From assembly GCA_002943765.1 (NCBI GenBank), contig PQWQ01000009.1, forward strand, positions 620,001 to 684,000: a DNA stretch of 64,000 nt, given 5' to 3'. Below the pieces are notes generated by a model. That model had not been told where the DNA came from. It ran no database searches and worked only from the letters and a program-made list of their open reading frames with translations. Positions 61,138-64,000 of this stretch are shown in pieces (positions within the stretch are counted from its first letter, which is position 1; each line of letters begins with the position of its first letter). Made by a program: the position numbers and the translations under genes. This DNA is from Psoroptes ovis. Its lineage: Eukaryota > Arthropoda > Arachnida > Sarcoptiformes > Psoroptidae.

Positions 61138-64000
61138 TCAGACACGTCGTTTGAAATTTGTTAGAGCACAAGCCGTAAATATCATAAGCCAAATAGTTGA
61201 AACAATAAACGCAAATGCAACACTTGAATGTTTGAGATTCCATTTTCGGAGCAATATGTAACGTAATGCATCAATTGATTGTGTTGATGGCAAGCATTGA
61301 CTTACATACTGCAGAATAGTTGGCATACTTTGGACAGGCCAAAATATTCCGCCTATTATGACGCTGGGAAAAAATGTACCAATGGATAGTGTAGTTGCAT
61401 AGATTTCATCGGGACACGTTGCCGATAACATTAATCCGTACATTAGTCCGCAGAGGCCTTGTAAACATATCAAACTTATTGAGAGTGGTAAAGAGCCAAG
61501 ATAAGGCATACCAAATAAATAAAATGCTGTCACAAATACCAAAAACAATTGCACCATCAATATGTTTGATTGTATGAGCATGTGACTTAATAGAAATTCA
61601 GCTGTGGTAGCGCCAGCTATCAATGCGCGCTCAATCAATTGCTGACGAATCTCATGAATAAGCAAATGACAGCTTACAATAGTCGTTGCGAAGAAAGCTA
61701 TCATAATTAATGCTCCAGGTGCTATAAATGTTTCGACAACGGCTACTGGTGACTGCTGGATGCCATAAACCGGTGGTCCAAAAGCGATCGGAGGCCTGAA
61801 TGTATGATTGCTGAGACCCATCGATACGGCTAGTCGCTGAGCAAAATTTAAAAACGCTGTCAATAATTGTCGCTGAATTTGTAGTGCAATCAATTGATTG
61901 GACATATCCAATTGTACATACACAGAACTATCATCCCAGATAGATAATTGATTTGTTTCATCATCATCATTTTCGATGTATCCAAAAGAGAAAAATCGTG
62001 AACGCAATGCTTCACTAAAGCGTTCATTAAATTGCAGAACAGCTGCTGCTTGATTGTTTTTGACTGCATCATATGCTTGTTCAGGATTATCGAAATTAAT
62101 CAAAATAAAAGCATTGGGTGCAAAACTGTCCAAGAAAACTTGACTTAAATCAGGTTTAGGATTTTCACCATTATAGATTGCAATCGGTATATGATTAATA
62201 TCTCGGCCAATACATAACATAATCAATGCCATTTCAAAGGCTGGTAATAGTATGAAAAATAATAGCAATGACCAATTACGATAAACTTGACGGAAATTTT
62301 TCTGCACCAATGTCCATATATGTGATAGACAAACATTATGATTATAATTTTGAATTCGTTGTCGTTGTCGTCGTCGTAGTTCATTGGGAGCGATTCGATT
62401 ATTTTTCACAGAATTCTATTCAAAAAAAAAAAAAAAAAAAAAATAGAAAATTATGATAAAAGATTCAAGTTATTTATTCATATGAAAATAATTGTTTGTA
62501 TTTGTCTGTGTGTTTGTTCATCAAATTTGAATACATTTTGAAAAAGAAAAATGATTTTTTTTTGGTTTTCCACTTGAATTATTCTTTTCATAAATGAAAA
62601 TGATGATGCTTTCATTATCATTCATACACATTGAGATTTGAAACATCCACATTCATCATATCGTATTCCTACAGGAAAAAAATAATACTGAAACAAACAA
62701 ATAATAAAGGAGATACCAAGCATAAAATGAAAATGTAAAATTCATTTCACTCATATTATTCTTAACCATAATAAAAACCCTCTGCTGTTTGCCGGAAGCT
62801 ATGTTAAAAAAGGAAAAAAAGAAAATAAAAACTTGTTTCCAAATGTATGTGAAATATTAAAATATATGAAAAATTCAAAACAAAACTGAGAGTAGTGAGC
62901 CCCATCAATTCATTCTCAATCAAATCAAATCAAAACCGATAAATAAATCTGATTATAACTGTGCGTGTATCTGGTGTTTGAAATAATTTAAAATTCAATT
63001 CAATTTTTGCATTCATTAAATTTTTCAAATTATTATTATTCATTGTCATTGGCTTATTTTGACAATTGATTGCCAATTTATTTGAATTGAATTTCTATTC
63101 CAAAATAATAAAAAAAAAAATCAATCGCTTCAAGCCTATTTCGTCAAACACTTACCATCAATGTAATTAAGTTACGGTTTTTTTCTTGATCACCAATTTG
63201 ATTATCGATTGAACGGATAATTTCGATCATAGCTTCTGTATTTGATGTCGTTTTTTTCGCCAATTTATTATCATTGTTTTCTTCATTGTTAATGCTGCTA
63301 AGAATTGAAGGTGATCGAGATACAATTATGAGCTGTTGTCGATTGTCATGATAATGACATAACTTAAGAAACGCAGCTTCCATAGTGTCTACACAAAATC
63401 GACGTAGCAAACGATGTGGATGGTCTTGTACAAGTAGCCGTCCACATCTTAAGAATCCAATTAGATTAGCATGCCTTGTCTCTTCGATATAATGTGTGGT
63501 GAGCAAAACTGTTCGATGTTTAGTTGTGGTTAGAAATTTTAAATGCTTCCAAATTGATTCACGTAACAATGGATCAACCCCAACAGTAGGCTCATCAAGA
63601 ATTAAAATTTCTGGATCATGTAACAAAGCAATGGCCAAAGAAACACGTCGTCTTTGACCACCACTTAGATGTTTAATCAATTGATGCGAACAATCATGTC
63701 CACCTCCATCTAATTGCAATAATTTCAATAACTCATTGATACGTTCCAAACATTTATGATTAGGCATACGATATAATTGACCGAAATATTGCAACATTTC
63801 AAACGCACTGAATTCATCATATAAAACAACATCTTGAGGCATATAACCAATATTTTCAAGATGAGATGCCCATTTATGATTAATTTCATGGCCCAATACT
63901 CGGATAGAGCCTGAGAGTGGGATCAATCGGCCGAGAATTAAGCGTAATAATGTAGTCTTACCACAACCAGATGCACCTAATAAGCCATAGATTTGAGAAT
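61138..64000 (-). CDS. ABC half-transporter, ABCH/ABCG-like, 5' end outside the window
   Basis: Two exons are visible, 63156-64000 (incomplete at the window edge) and 61138-62415, in phase 0, with a 740-bp intron. The nucleotide-binding domain comes first: Walker A GASGCGKTT (about 63945-63975), a Q-loop region (YMPQDVVLYDEF), the signature LSGGQRRRVSLA, Walker B EILILDEPTVGVDP and the switch His in TTHYIEE. The second exon is the ABC2-type membrane domain with about six hydrophobic segments and a long hydrophilic loop after the first. IIGGIFWPVQSMP and LPSTQSIDALRYIL recall the Drosophila ABCH proteins (often labelled ABCG20/23). The NBD-TMD half-transporter layout fits both ABCG and ABCH. 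The LDEPTVGVDP motif and TMD favour ABCH. Substrate is unknown; cuticular lipid export is known for some members. Confidence 0.85.
62416..63155 (-). other. 740-bp intron of the ABC transporter
   Basis: Donor GTAAGT at 63155 and acceptor after a poly-T tract at 62416-62417 (TTGAATAG on the minus strand). It is AT-rich with an A run near 62421-62442 on the plus strand. Nothing coding is seen. Confidence 0.6.

Overview
This is nuclear DNA from an animal, almost certainly an arthropod and probably an acariform (astigmatid-type) mite. Introns follow GT-AG, are mostly 50-100 bp, and lie in very AT-rich DNA. The proteins are metazoan regulators and housekeeping enzymes carrying long Asn, Gln, Ser and His runs. 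The truncated transporter at the right edge resembles the ABCH subfamily typical of arthropods. The mite assignment is inference from gene style, not a database result. No bacterial, viral, rRNA, tRNA or CRISPR feature was recognised.

Layout. 1.6-8.6 kb (-): a DMRTA/Dmrt99B-type DM-domain transcription factor with a 4.3-kb intron. 13.5-15.8 kb (+): a conventional, calcium-dependent protein kinase C. 16.0-17.9 kb (-): two tandem sphingomyelin-synthase-like membrane proteins; the first keeps the His-His-Asp triad and the second has lost all three residues. 18.6-28.3 kb: a compact housekeeping block with ELOF1 (-), NUS1 (+), spermidine synthase (-), gamma-COP (-), CaM-lysine methyltransferase (-), COMMD5 (+) and GALT (-). 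29.1-39.1 kb (-): a Ski/Sno corepressor (Snoo) whose four coding exons join in frame across a 5.5-kb intron. 39.1-49.1 kb: about 10 kb without recognisable coding sequence, rich in microsatellites and small inverted-repeat elements. 49.1-51.6 kb (-): atypical PKC in nine exons. 52.5-56.8 kb (+): CYFIP/Sra-1 of the WAVE complex. 57.1-57.7 kb (+): a small secreted helical protein made of two internal repeats. 57.8-60.7 kb (+): USP5. 61.1-64.0 kb (-): the ABC half-transporter, cut at the window edge.

Functional grouping. The genes are not an operon or a single pathway. They fall into signalling (two PKCs, Snoo), cytoskeleton and trafficking (CYFIP, gamma-COP, COMMD5), lipid and glycan metabolism (SMS-like pair, NUS1, GALT), polyamine synthesis (SRM) and protein modification (USP5, CAMKMT). 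Packing is tight in the middle block: COMMD5 and GALT stop codons are 22 bp apart, and NUS1 and SRM share a 61-bp convergent gap with poly(A) signals on both strands.

Most notable: the catalytically dead SMS-like paralogue, the divergent C-terminal half of Snoo, the duplicated secreted protein, an 80-bp mariner-like miniature element in several copies, and a second dispersed repeat shared by the 18-kb and 61-kb intergenic regions. Exon boundaries were read by eye from splice sites and reading phase; every complete multi-exon model sums to a whole number of codons. I found no wholly new multi-gene system.
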